Shown here one piece after another: positions 31,174 through 42,400 of a DNA stretch of 64,000 nt. The translations under genes were made by a program, and so were the position numbers. The notes below the pieces were generated by a model, which worked only from the letters and a program-made list of their open reading frames with translations, ran no database searches and had not been told where the DNA came from. The DNA comes from Capitulum mitella (Eukaryota; Arthropoda; Thecostraca; Pollicipedomorpha; Pollicipedidae): assembly GCA_030062745.1 (NCBI GenBank), contig CP099839.1, positions 501,001 through 565,000 on the forward strand, in the 5' to 3' direction. The number at the start of each line of letters is the position of its first letter. Position 1 is the first letter of the stretch.

Positions 31174-34100
31174 ACCGAATTGCGTGATGGGAGGTGTTTG
31201 TGAAATGTGCATGTGTGATATGATCATGTGATCTGAGTTATCCGAGGATTTATTTCGGGATTTCGATTCTTTTAAGGAATTCATATAATCGGCAAAGGAC
31301 CGTTTTTGTCTCGCATCATATGAAACAAGATGTGTGCGGTTTATTTTGTCATTAGGTTGCCGTATGGATAATCTCGTCATTACTTGTGAAACTGATTTGT
31401 GCCCGGGATGTTAGCAGTGGTAAGTGCAATAAACGTAATAAACGTACTAAGACGACATAAACGCTTTATCAGGCTTTGCAGCACTGCGCGCAATGCAATA
31501 ACGATCCATGATTATTAATTATGAATCGGGCTCGCTATGAGTCGCATCAAATCAATCGACGTCTCTTTCTCCTTGGCCTCCTTGGCCGCCTCCTTCATCA
31601 GGCTATATCTGCCAAGCAACGGGTGCCGTCAGCCCAGACCGAAGGGAAGGAACTGCACCGGAACAAACACAACTTTACAGAACTAGGCCACTGAGAACAG
31701 TTCACATGTCATTTCAGTGCGATCCGGTGGTGATGAAAGTAAGCAACATTTACTCCAGCAGGGTGCTTTCGTTCCCACTCAGTGGCCACACATTAAACGC
31801 TCAATGTTGGGCGTCTTTGGCTAACACGGCTGACGCGGGGCTCGAGTGCCGTGGTCAGTAGCGCCCTAAAATGTTCATGCACCAAAGTTTTACCGCTGCG
31901 CATATCTTAAGGCTGTGGTAAGAACCAGTGTTGTCTAATACTGCAGCCGTCAAAACCACGGCACTGGCCCACAACACGTGCAGGAATTGAACAATGCCTG
32001 CAGCAGTTATCGAGATAAGCATCGTGAACGCAATCTGACTGGCTGGCTGGGCCAGAAGAATCTGCGAACGTGTCGGCGTGCTGGTCACCGACTTGATTTT
32101 GGCAGAATCACCCTGCAACGTATCAGGCAAAGCTTGCATTAAGACCAGCCGATCGGCCTGCTGTTCGCCGGTGCGACTGCTCAGAGCCGATACGGGACGG
32201 GTAGGACAGTCATTCCATAATCGAGGATACCGAGGGCTATGAGGACATAATTATTCCAAGCTTGAGCTGAATAACAAACATTTACACGTCAAAAACGGGA
32301 TTGACAATGGATAACTAAGTGTCGTGGTTTAGATGAAACGATTCGTAAAATGAAGTGGTACTAAAAACGTTTTTTTAACAAAGAGGTCTTGAAGTCTTGA
32401 GGCCAATCGAAGAAACACGAGACGAACGGGGACGACGGTTGCAGACGCAAGAGGACTGGTGGCCCTGAACGAGAATACCGACGCACCAGGCGCCTCTGCG
32501 TGATTGCGACAGATTAGGTTCTCACCGAAAAATCGGTCAGTCCCCTTGTTACCAGGGCACATATTCTGTAATCAGCGCTGAAAATTCCTCAACTGCAAAC
32601 CGAGCTTTTCCGTATTTCTTGCGAAATGACCCTGGATGTCGAGAATTTAGTAAGCAGCATTTATAAGATATATAACATGTTATATATAATATATATATAA
32701 CTAACTCTGGATGTTGAGAGTGTCGTTAAATAGCCCAATCCCTAATTTCAGTTCTAGCCTCATGCCTAGTAGCATATTCCTAACGAGCAGGGGAGCAGAT
32801 GCCAGCAGTTCTTGGAAATCTGAACTCTTCTGTTTTATGTGGAACAACACGAAAAACAGATACCTCCGAATGTGTGGAGCTATTGACTGGAAAATATCAT
32901 TGGGAACACGAGAATGCTACCCTGGCGGCGTCTCGGCAGAGATCAGGTTGACGCAATAGAGGGGCGGGATAAACTGCAGTTCGGCACGAAACACGGGTCG
33001 ACATCAACAGAGTGGGACCGCGGTCTCATCCGCAGTAAACGGCAGCCTAGCCCCAGCTCCGGACGTGGAGCCGACACTCGGCTTACCACTGCCCTGGTGA
33101 GCCCCAGGCGGCCTCTCGGTTGTGCGCCGGACGTGCGCGGCCGTGTCCTACAAAGCGGCGCCGGCCGACGGGTCGTGCTTGGCCCGGCGGAGCGACCGGT
33201 CGCGGCCGACGACGCTGGAAAGCTGCCGGACGGGTCAACTGTCGGCCAGCGCCGCCGCCGGCGGCGGCCGGCAGTCCACCGGGAGATCAGCTCCTCCTGA
33301 CAGGTCAGACGCTGGTCAGCAGTCATCAGGGAGGATCGGCTCTTCCTGAAAGGTCAGACGGTGGTCAGCAGTCAGCAGGGAGGATCGTCTCCTCCTCAGA
33401 AGTCAGACGGGTCATCTGCCTCAGAATTGCCCAGAACGTGGCCGGACGTGTTGGCGCTGGCGGGTGACCCAGCTGACTCGACGAGGTCAGTGCACAGGTG
33501 AGCCACCGCCGATGGACAATGCGCGCAGTGTTATGAATAAAACGGTATCACCTCAATGACAACACTTTCTTTGACTGACGATGAGGTATTTATCTCGTTG
33601 TGAACTGATGGTCATCATGCACCCGAACTTCAAGGTTCCAGTGTGTCTGACATCGGAACCTATAACAACCATAATGCTGGTGGAGCAGGTGCACGCATTG
33701 CACGAAGCCCAGCAATAAAACCCCAATTGTGGAATTCCTGCTGAGCATTTCAGTGCCGAGGCATGGCCAGCCTTAGGTGTATCGTCAGACAAACGATTTC
33801 CCAGGTGTGGAACGCTCTCGAATAAAATTCGGATGTTAAATCAGTAATCAGCTGTACTATGATCAGTCGCCTTCCCCCACGGGGCACTGATGAGTGCTAG
33901 CCGAAGCCAAGCCCAGTGAAACCCAATCGAATGTCGTTATTCTCTAAGGTTGTGTCACACGCCTCGTCGGTGTGTGTGCGCGCGCCTTATCCCAGACACT
34001 TTCTGCTAAACGCGTGATGACCGGGACCATCTCGGGTGTTTGCGCTTGGCGGCGGATATGTGATACGAAGATGGTATCGATTTTTCCATGTCGTAGCAGG

Positions 34101-34734
34101 TAACGTATCTGATGAAACTAATGCGCGGTAAGTCGAACGTAGAATACCGCTGCATTCTACGTTTCAGGGATATGTTCTAACGGGATTCGCCTGGCCTCCA
34201 GTGTTACGTGCGAGATGATCGAAATATTTTTGGTAAGTGAAGACTTGAGCTAACTTGCAGAGTTTTGCTACAAACGGTATAATGAGTGTAAGAACTGACG
34301 TGCTGTGAAATTACCGTAACAGTAGGCAGACATAGTTTTTCGTTCGTAACTCCATAAGTTTCGTGTTTTTATTTAATTCTGTGTTTATGTAAGTACTTGT
34401 AACCATAAAGCATTGCGGCAGTTCTTCAATTATTCTTGACTAGAAGCCAAACTTGTCACTTTATGATTGGGATCGTCGAAAACGGTAATGCTGATGTTGT
34501 ATGCGTTTTTCCATAACCTTTGGAAAACCCAACACATCAAGAACTCAGCGCATCAGAAACTTATGGGGCAAAAAATTATATTCATCTTTTGAAAATTTGG
34601 AGCAAATTTCGTGCTTATCAATGGTGCTTCATCATTCATTTAATCTTCCATCGCTGTGAAATAGAATTCACTTCGTCGTTACCATTTCGGTCGGTAGCGT
34701 CACCACTAAGAGCGCCCACGAACCTGGATTTCAG
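31174..34734. other. Region between the peroxidase exon copy and the peroxidase
   Basis: Mostly A/T-rich without recognisable genes, except a GC- and CpG-rich island at 32.95-33.47 kb. The island contains a 49-bp tandem repeat and a short frame reading CAAVSYKAAPADGSC, which faintly recalls the YRSQDGSC segment of the peroxidase. A 5' peroxidase exon would be expected upstream of 34735 but was not identified. Confidence 0.4.
33283..33413. repeat. 49-bp tandem repeat, about 2.5 units
   Basis: TC(C/T)TCCTGA followed by AGGTCAGAC starts at 33292 and 33341, with a diverged third unit at 33390, each 49 bp apart. Confidence 0.85.
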
Positions 34735-36828
34735 ATGGCGCTGGTGTCTGCATCGCTGGCGGCCGACATGATGCCGCCCGGCCTGCTGACGCCGATGCCG
34801 CGCGAGCGGGTGCCGGTGCCGGCCGAGCGGCTGCCGGCGGCGCTGGCCTGGGCCGAGCGGCGCGTGCAGCGTCTGGACCAGTACAGGACGGCGCCGAGCT
34901 GGGACGCCGCCGCCGCCCACCACGGCCGCCGGCACGCCTCTGACGCGGCCACCCAGCAGCTGGGCCGCGAGGCGCTGCTCTGGGTGGAGGCGGCCCGCGC
35001 GCCCGACCGGCTGCCGCAGCGCGCGGGGCCGGCCGGCCGGCAGGAGCTTTGCCCGCCGACGGCCGAGCCCGTCTGCAACTTCACGGCGGCGCGGTACCGC
35101 AGCCAGGACGGCTCGTGCAACCACCGCAGCCAGTCGCGCTGGGGCGCCGCCGATCAGCCGTTCCTGCGGCTCGGCCACAACACGTACGACGACGGCGTGA
35201 CGGCGGCGCGCGCCACCTCCGCCGTCGGCGGCCGGCTGCCGTCAGCGCGTCTCGTCAGTCACTCGGTTATCGGCGACCAGCCGGGCGTGATCGGCAACCT
35301 GACGCTCTCCGTGATGCAGTGGGGCCAGTTCCTGGACCACGACATGACGCTGACGCCCGTCTTCCTCAACAGCACCGGCGGCATCATCTACTGCTGCGCC
35401 GACGGCCGGCCGCTGCCGGGCGCGCACCCGCAGTGCATGCCGATCGACATCCCGGCCGACGACCCGTTCTACAGCGCGCACGGCCAGCGCTGCATGGAGT
35501 TCGTGCGCTCGCTGCCGGCGCCGACGCCCGGCTGCGAGCCCGGCCCGGCCGCCCAGATGAACGTGCTCACCAACTTCGTGGACGGCAGCATGATCTACGG
35601 CTCGCGGCCGTCGCGGACGCGGCAGCTGCGTGCGTTCGCCGGCGGCCGCCTGCTGTCGCGCTCGGGCGACATCCCGCCGGGCGACCCGCCGGGCGCGCAG
35701 CTGCCCACCGAGCTACCCTGCTTCAGCGAGTTCGACACGGAGCCATGCTTCCTCACGGGCGACGTGCGCGTCAACGACCAGGTCAGCCTGGCCGTGCTGC
35801 ACACCGTCTGGCTGCGTGAGCACAACCGGGTCGCCGGCCGGCTGGCAGCGCTCAACCCCGCCTGGGACGACGAACGGCTGTTCCAGGAGGCGCGCAAGGT
35901 GGTCGGCGCAGAGATCCAGCACATCACGTACCGTGAGTGGCTGCCGATCGTGGTCGGCAGCGAGTACGTCCTCGAGAACCGGATCGACGTCGACCGGACC
36001 AGCCAGTTCTCGGACCGCTACAGCGAGGATCTCGACCCGACCATCTCGACCGAGTTCTCGACGGCCGCCTTCCGGTTCGGCCACTCTCTCGTGCAGGAGC
36101 TGATCGAGATGCACTCGCACGTGGCGGCGGCCGGCGCGGCGGCGTCGCACCGCGTCCGGCTGCGCGACGTCTTTCTCTACCCGCAGCCCATCTACCAGGG
36201 CATGCTCGACCAGCTGGCCATGGGCCTGGTCATGCAGCGGCCGCAGGTGTGCGACGCCAACGTCGTCGGCGACCTCACCAACCACCTCTTTCAGGAGGGC
36301 GGCCAGCACTTCGGCATGGACCTGATCGCGCTGAACGTCCAGCGCGGCCGCGACCACGGCATCTCCACGTACAACAGCATGCGGCAGCGATGCGGCCTGC
36401 GCCGCGCGCGCGACTTCGCCGACTTCGAGTCGGAGATTCCGGCCAGCGTGGTGCGCCGGCTGGAGGCCGTCTACGCCGACGTCGAGGACGTGGACCTCTT
36501 CATCGGCGCCATTGCCGAGCGGCCGCACCCGGGCGCCGTGGTCGGCCCCACGATGCGCTGCATCGTCGGCGACCAGTTCATCAAGCTGCGCTGGGGCGAC
36601 AACTTCTTCTACGACCTGGGCGGCGCCGAGCGGCCGTGGCGGTTCTCGCGGCGCCAGCTGAAGCAGCTGAAGAAGACCAGCTGGGCGCGCGTGCTGTGCG
36701 ACAACATCCGCAGCGTCGACCGCATCCAGCGGCACGCGTTCCGCGCGCCGGACGAGGCCGAGAACAGCGTGCGCCGCTGCCGCAAGCTGCCCAGGGTCGA
36801 CCTGCGCTACTGGAAACAGGACGACTGA
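34735..36828 (+). CDS. Animal haem peroxidase (peroxinectin/chorion-peroxidase type), large exon
   Basis: 697 codons are open to TGA 36828. Family motifs occur in order: the YRSQDGSC segment near residue 121, WGQFLDHDMTLTP at 196-208 (His202 as distal haem ligand side, Asp201 as likely haem-linking residue by analogy with myeloperoxidase), LREHNR at 360-365, FRFGHSLV with proximal His450, and LNVQRGRDHG at 533-542. The domain is complete, so an active haem peroxidase using hydrogen peroxide is expected. It is probably secreted: there is no membrane segment, and cysteines are numerous. The start lies directly after TTTCAG, and the duplicated copy at 30835 shares that boundary. The ATG is therefore probably internal to an exon, and a signal peptide should come from an upstream exon not found here. 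Third positions are overwhelmingly G or C. Cuticle, egg-shell or immune roles are possible and cannot be separated. Confidence 0.9.
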   Translation: MALVSASLAADMMPPGLLTPMPRERVPVPAERLPAALAWAERRVQRLDQYRTAPSWDAAAAHHGRRHASDAATQQLGREALLWVEAARAPDRLPQRAGPAGRQELCPPTAEPVCNFTAARYRSQDGSCNHRSQSRWGAADQPFLRLGHNTYDDGVTAARATSAVGGRLPSARLVSHSVIGDQPGVIGNLTLSVMQWGQFLDHDMTLTPVFLNSTGGIIYCCADGRPLPGAHPQCMPIDIPADDPFYSAHGQRCMEFVRSLPAPTPGCEPGPAAQMNVLTNFVDGSMIYGSRPSRTRQLRAFAGGRLLSRSGDIPPGDPPGAQLPTELPCFSEFDTEPCFLTGDVRVNDQVSLAVLHTVWLREHNRVAGRLAALNPAWDDERLFQEARKVVGAEIQHITYREWLPIVVGSEYVLENRIDVDRTSQFSDRYSEDLDPTISTEFSTAAFRFGHSLVQELIEMHSHVAAAGAAASHRVRLRDVFLYPQPIYQGMLDQLAMGLVMQRPQVCDANVVGDLTNHLFQEGGQHFGMDLIALNVQRGRDHGISTYNSMRQRCGLRRARDFADFESEIPASVVRRLEAVYADVEDVDLFIGAIAERPHPGAVVGPTMRCIVGDQFIKLRWGDNFFYDLGGAERPWRFSRRQLKQLKKTSWARVLCDNIRSVDRIQRHAFRAPDEAENSVRRCRKLPRVDLRYWKQDD

Positions 36829-39272
36829 CGCCCGCCGGCCGCTCCCGGGCGCGTTCGCCGAGTTCCACCGTAGAGATATTAGATGCACGCGAGTCTTTTG
36901 GGTTGTGGTCGGATACAGATGTTGGCGTGACGCTCCGTCCCTGTTGACGTCACGACTCTCTGAGCCCAAATTGATCCACTCTTGTGAGGAAGTTTAAGGT
37001 GACGTGCAGCTTTTGCCATGGTCGGCATTCAGCGCTTCCAGTAAAGTACTTAATTTATTGCATGACGTAGTGTTTTGTGTGACAGTTATTTGTTGGGTTT
37101 TCTGTGGTGTTCACCGATGTGCATGCTTCTTGAAAGCTTGCGGATTATCTCGTTGAGCCGTTACTGCACGAGCGTTGCCTTTTTCAAAGCAAAATTAATC
37201 AGGCTTGCGCCACTAACATTCCACAACTCTTGTAGTTCGCAGTACGAGGCCATTCCTATGCCAGCTTACATTATCCCAAGACTACGGACAACACATTACC
37301 TGTCTCTGTGATACGCAAGTCTCAAACGTCGTTAATCGGCCTTCAAGTCAGAGACACCAGAGGATACCGTAACTACTCACGTCCAAACATTCAAACATCA
37401 CACACGGTTCTACGGTCCGTGTCCTGAGAATGTTCGATTTTAGGCCGGAGAGGCGTCTGAAAACCAAAGCAGGAAGGTTCCCTCGCAGGGTCGTCGTAAC
37501 ACCTCTGTTACGGCTGTAACGCTGAGCAGTGTTGCAGCATCCATCTCGACGCCCGGATGGGTTTCCCGTCTTGGTCCCCGAATGGACGTGTAGGGCCCAG
37601 TCACAGCTGCTGATAAAGATGTACTCCCAAATGCTGTCGAGTTCAAAAGATCCACGGCGGCAAGAAGCACGCCGTTTCATGCACTGTTCGCGTAACATAC
37701 GAGATATTGGTAGATTCTGCCATACGTCTTGAATGTGGTTGAACAACATAAACTTTAAAATGTTAAGATGATGAGCTGATGGAGCGGAACATGAACAAGT
37801 GTACAATGCGTCCCCCACTCAAAAAGGGAAAATCATACCTGTCACGGATTATTTATTCCGGAGACATGGTTCATTCAGCGGTTACGCCGACCACGCCCAA
37901 TAAATCGCCTGGAGGACCACGATCAAAAGACTTATTACAATGTGACGCCACAGGACCACGAATACATGCAAAATGGCGGGAAGTTTGGCTTGTTCATCAT
38001 CAATGGTCCCTACATGATATATCATGGCAGCAGGCAGGAAGAATCTACATGTATGAACACACGGAGAGCTGCATAGGGACGGCACACTGTGTCGACATTT
38101 CGAGCCAGTTCAGAACACGGCACCGGACGGCACTCGACTGGGACGACACGAGCTTGATTACGAGCTGCCAGGGCACTTCCAAATCAATGATCACAAATCA
38201 AAGGACGGCAGCGACATATATAGACAGCACACTTGGTATCATCTGCGATTATAAAAATTCCCTGACAATCACGGGATGTGCAACGTAGACGTTGAACGAA
38301 AACGACCAAAAATAATTATGACGTGAAACGTGAATATTCGCAAGTTGCCGGGAATGGACAAATCCAGAAAATCTAACGCAACATCAATGCACAAATCAAA
38401 ACATACCAAGTAACAGGGGGTTGTACTCCACACCCCAGGTTCACTAAGATCACTGGAATGTGCAGTTCACTAAAAGGCTTTTGATGAAGTAAGAACGTTT
38501 AAGATCCAACAAAAGCACAATTTACAAACATATGGGGACAAAGGCATAGTCAACTGTACAGCAATCAAATCGACGCTTGTAATGAAGTCACAAAAAATGA
38601 CTGAGTATTTACAAAGACTGTAAAGAAATAACAGGAATCTTTCTGGTAGAAGTTATCTTCCACATAGCATCAATCCATACAGGAAATCGTAATATAAATA
38701 TCAAAGGCACTGGAACGACGCATTTCATGATAGGAAAGCACAGATCAATGCGCAGGTAACAGCGCGAAGCATTCGTGAAAAATGGACTGTATAGTCACTG
38801 GTCATTCACCATCACTGGTGTGTCACTAGTAGATCACGAGAGTCATGGAATATCAGTTACGGACATTTCCCGTCAGGATAATTTGACTGTCAATGAACCC
38901 AATCCACAATCCGCTGCACCGAGCCAAACAGCACGATCCGTGGAAAAGCGCCCTCTCACAACCCCAGCCACGGAACGCTGAGACTTGGGACAAAACTGCC
39001 AAACCTGCAGAAGCAGACCCAGCGGCCTGCCGTTCCGGTACTGATCCGACAACGAACGCCCAGCGAAATGGTAATTTGGCCCGCGCCGCGTCCCCAGACC
39101 ACATTCACCGGGCTACAGCCACCGCAAAATCGAGCGGCAAACAAAGCCCGAAGACCCCCTCCCCCGCCCCAGCAGCGGCGGGGGAGGCGGGGGAAGGGGG
39201 TCTGCACCGTTCCGGCAGCCGGCGGCCCGCCCTCATCACAGCGGCCGGCCACCGGCCCGGCCCCGCGGCCGG
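36829..39272. other. Intergenic region between the peroxidase and the clarin-like gene
   Basis: It must hold both 3' UTRs, since the genes converge. An AGTAAA near 37040 could serve as a variant polyadenylation signal for the peroxidase. Otherwise I see nothing recognisable on either strand. Confidence 0.4.
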
Positions 39273-39492
39273 CTAGTAGATCATGTTGACGGCGTTGGTG
39301 TTGCCTCGCTCGACCGGGATCTGGACCTTCTTGGGCCGCTTCTGGTGGGTGCCGAACCACAGGATGGCCATGTTGACGCCGTGCAGCACCAGCGCGACGA
39401 ACACCAGCCTGACGGCGAGACCGGCGGCGCGCGTCACGGGCGTCACGGCGGCCGACGGGAGGCAGCGGCCGCGGCAGAACAGCCGGAGACCG
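39273..39492 (-). CDS. Clarin-like exon 5 (helix 4 and C-terminus)
   Basis: It encodes LVFVALVLHGVNMAILWFG, then a basic stretch and GNTNAVNMIY before TAG at 39273. The start after TTGAG is the only upstream AG that fits the incoming phase, but its pyrimidine tract is poor. Confidence 0.7.
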
Positions 39493-42400
39493 CTCAACAC
39501 CGGACCACACCCCTCTCAGAGCTGCTGCGATGCCCGCATACACACAACGTGTACGACACCAGAGAAGACTACAGAACTAAGATTTGCTTTCCGCCGAATT
39601 CACGCAGCCAACCGACAGCGCGGCCAGGGCAAAGTCGTTCTCGTGACGTCAGCAGGACATCCGTGTCTGGGCGAAGACGGCGGCCCGACTTATCTGGCAT
39701 CCCACGCCCGCAATACTGATAAACCATTAGGGCCGACCCCGGCACGCCGAGGTGGCTCTCTCACCAGTACGAGTATCCGAGGCTGGCCAGGCCCTCGGTG
39801 GACCAGCCGTTGTTCATCTCGTTCCGCCACAGCACGCTGTGTCGGAGCCGCTTGTGGAACTGCACGCCCCAGAGCACCAGAGCCAGGATCTCGAAGAACG
39901 CTGCAACAGGGCGCGCCGGGTCAGGCCGCAGCACAGGCGAGCCGCCGCCGCCTTCCTCCACTGGCCCAGCGCCGACGCGTATACTGTAGCCCGCTGCAAG
40001 CCGTGACGAACGCCCTTCACGACCAGTGGCAGACCTAAATACAGCCGAACTCAAATACCACGCTGGTCAACACTGTACTTTCATCGCTGAAGCTTGAATG
40101 CCATTCGGCTAGTCGCAAAACTTCGCCGCCGGGTGAATTCGCCAGCATTCTTCCCTTGCATCAGATCCAGGTCGATCAAGCCCTTCCATCGATCATGCAC
40201 TGAGGCGTCTAAGCCTCAGAAATAATCCCTATCGCACCGGAGCAGGGATCTCCTGGTGAAGAGCCCCGATCGGGTACGCTGCAGCAGCCGCCGCCGGGCC
40301 GGCGGACAGCCGCGGCCGCTCGAGATACGCCTCCCGTCGGACGTCATCGGGCCGATGCACGCCGATACGCTATCGTGGAGCACCTCCGGGACAAGGATAC
40401 GCCGATATCGGCAAGTCGGACGCTCGGCCAGGCAGGCCGGCCAGGCGGGCAGGGGACCGGTCGGAGGGGTGGCCTGGCAGGACGGTGCCCTCCATCGGTG
40501 CAACACCGAACCTCCGTGGTCCTCCGACTCGACCGCAAGGAAACTGCACTCCAGGCTGACGTTGAGAAATATCACCCCAGGTGCTTCGCACCGCAGTATG
40601 ACCCGCATGTCTAAATCAGAATAAAAGGAATTGACGAATCTTCGAATTTCGTTGTAACACCGTTTTGTATCAGTGTTATTAGTACCAGCATCACGTTTAA
40701 GCGTAGTAAAGCATGTACGTTTGTGGAATGAACACAAATGTATCCGATAAACACGTTTTTGGGTTTTTTGGAGCACGGAAGGCAATGACTTGCCAGACTG
40801 TTGACCCAATGTTTCGAACTCACCGCCGATTTCTCTACAGAGATTTCTGAATGAGCAAAACACTAAATATTCACAGGTTGAAAATAACAATTTTGCCTTC
40901 CCATCCTCCTTTTCTGCAGTACGAAATTCAAGTTCTAGCCTTTCTACCAAAACTGGAAACCGGTCCCTATAACTGCTCCGAGCAAATTCCACGTGACAAA
41001 CAAGTGACTTATGTCGAGCCAGAAGGCGGTCCGAGATTCCGCCCGAGACTGCTGCCCTCGCTCCGCCGGGCGGCCGGCCCCGTCAGATTCGGCTGTCACT
41101 GGGCGGCCTGATAGGACGCGCCGGGGGAGATCGGGCCTGATCCCGCAGCACGCGGCGGCCGCCCTCCGGGCGCGCTCCTCAGATAGGGCCGGCCGCGCGC
41201 AGACCGTGACTCAGCCGGCGAGCCAGGCACGGCCGGCTCGGTCAACGGCGCTCCGAGTAATCAGCCGGGTTCCGGTCACCAGCTCGGGGCGACGGCAGCG
41301 GTTCAGCGAGGCTTCTGTCGCCGGATCCAGGGCTGCAGCGGCAGCGCAGCCGGCCTTCGGCTGCTGGTTCAGGGTCGAAGCAGCGGCACACTCGGTTTCG
41401 GTCGCCGGCTCAGGGACGCAGCAGCTGTTTAGCCGGGCTTCCGTCGCTGGCTCGGATGTCCGCTCCGATCACCGGCAGCGGCCGCAGGAGCGGACGATCC
41501 ACCATAAAGCGGTGCCTCGATGACCAGCATCAATAACGAGTCGAAGGCCAGGTGCTGACGAGGATGGGGACTCCTCAGGATAGTAATGAGGGAGAGCACT
41601 CGATGCAGAACACGTGCTGACACCGAAGACCATGAAATGACGCAAATACAAGGATGGCAACACCTGCTTAAAATGAAACTACGAACAGATACCTGGTGGC
41701 GTACACAAGAGAAATGTCTTGCCCTGTGGAAACACATATCGCATGACACTCAACGACGCGGATGCAGTTTCGGCGACACTCGACAGCGTCAAAAGGGGTA
41801 AGGTCGATGACGGTCGACGAAGGATGGTCGACACCCCATACGCCTGGCCACAGGTGAAAACCGCGTGACGCAATCGCGGGTGGGGACCGGCCGTGGCGCG
41901 GTCGCGGAAGGACCGCACCGCCGGGGGCGGCCGCGCGGACGCCCGTCAGAGGAGAGCCGGGCCTCACCTGCGATCCCGTTCCAGATGTAGAGCCCCACGA
42001 CGCCGGTGAGCGCCTCCACCGGGTTGGTGGCCGTGTTCAGGATGGCGAACATGGCGGCGACCACCACGAACGCGATGGCGATGCCCATCATGACGATGGT
42101 CGACAGCCACAAGCCGTACACCATGAACTTCGGCTCCGTCTGGTAGATTTTGGTCACTGCAAGAGCGGCGCAAGATGTGTCGGACTCAGTCAGTTGGTGA
42201 CGTGGCTCGCGGGAAGCACGAATGAGCTATCGGAAAACAGAGGATTGTTGCACCCATGCAGGCGAATGAGCACCCTACAGTGTGATGCTCGCCGTAAACT
42301 CTGCAAACAATGCGCCCTCCTCTCACAAAAAGCATAAAACCGTGTTCAATAACCGTGCACTGGCCACAGCTCTCGGCTCTGACCACGGCTCAAAACAAGC

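Noticed and set aside
35713-36969. 418-codon minus-strand frame opposite the peroxidase, and the 336-codon plus-strand +2 frame
   Set aside because: Both result from extreme G/C bias at third positions; the peroxidase frame carries all family motifs.
41011-41523. 170-codon plus-strand frame with repeated ASVAGS
   Set aside because: The repeat is a DNA minisatellite in a clarin-like intron; there is no start context or domain.
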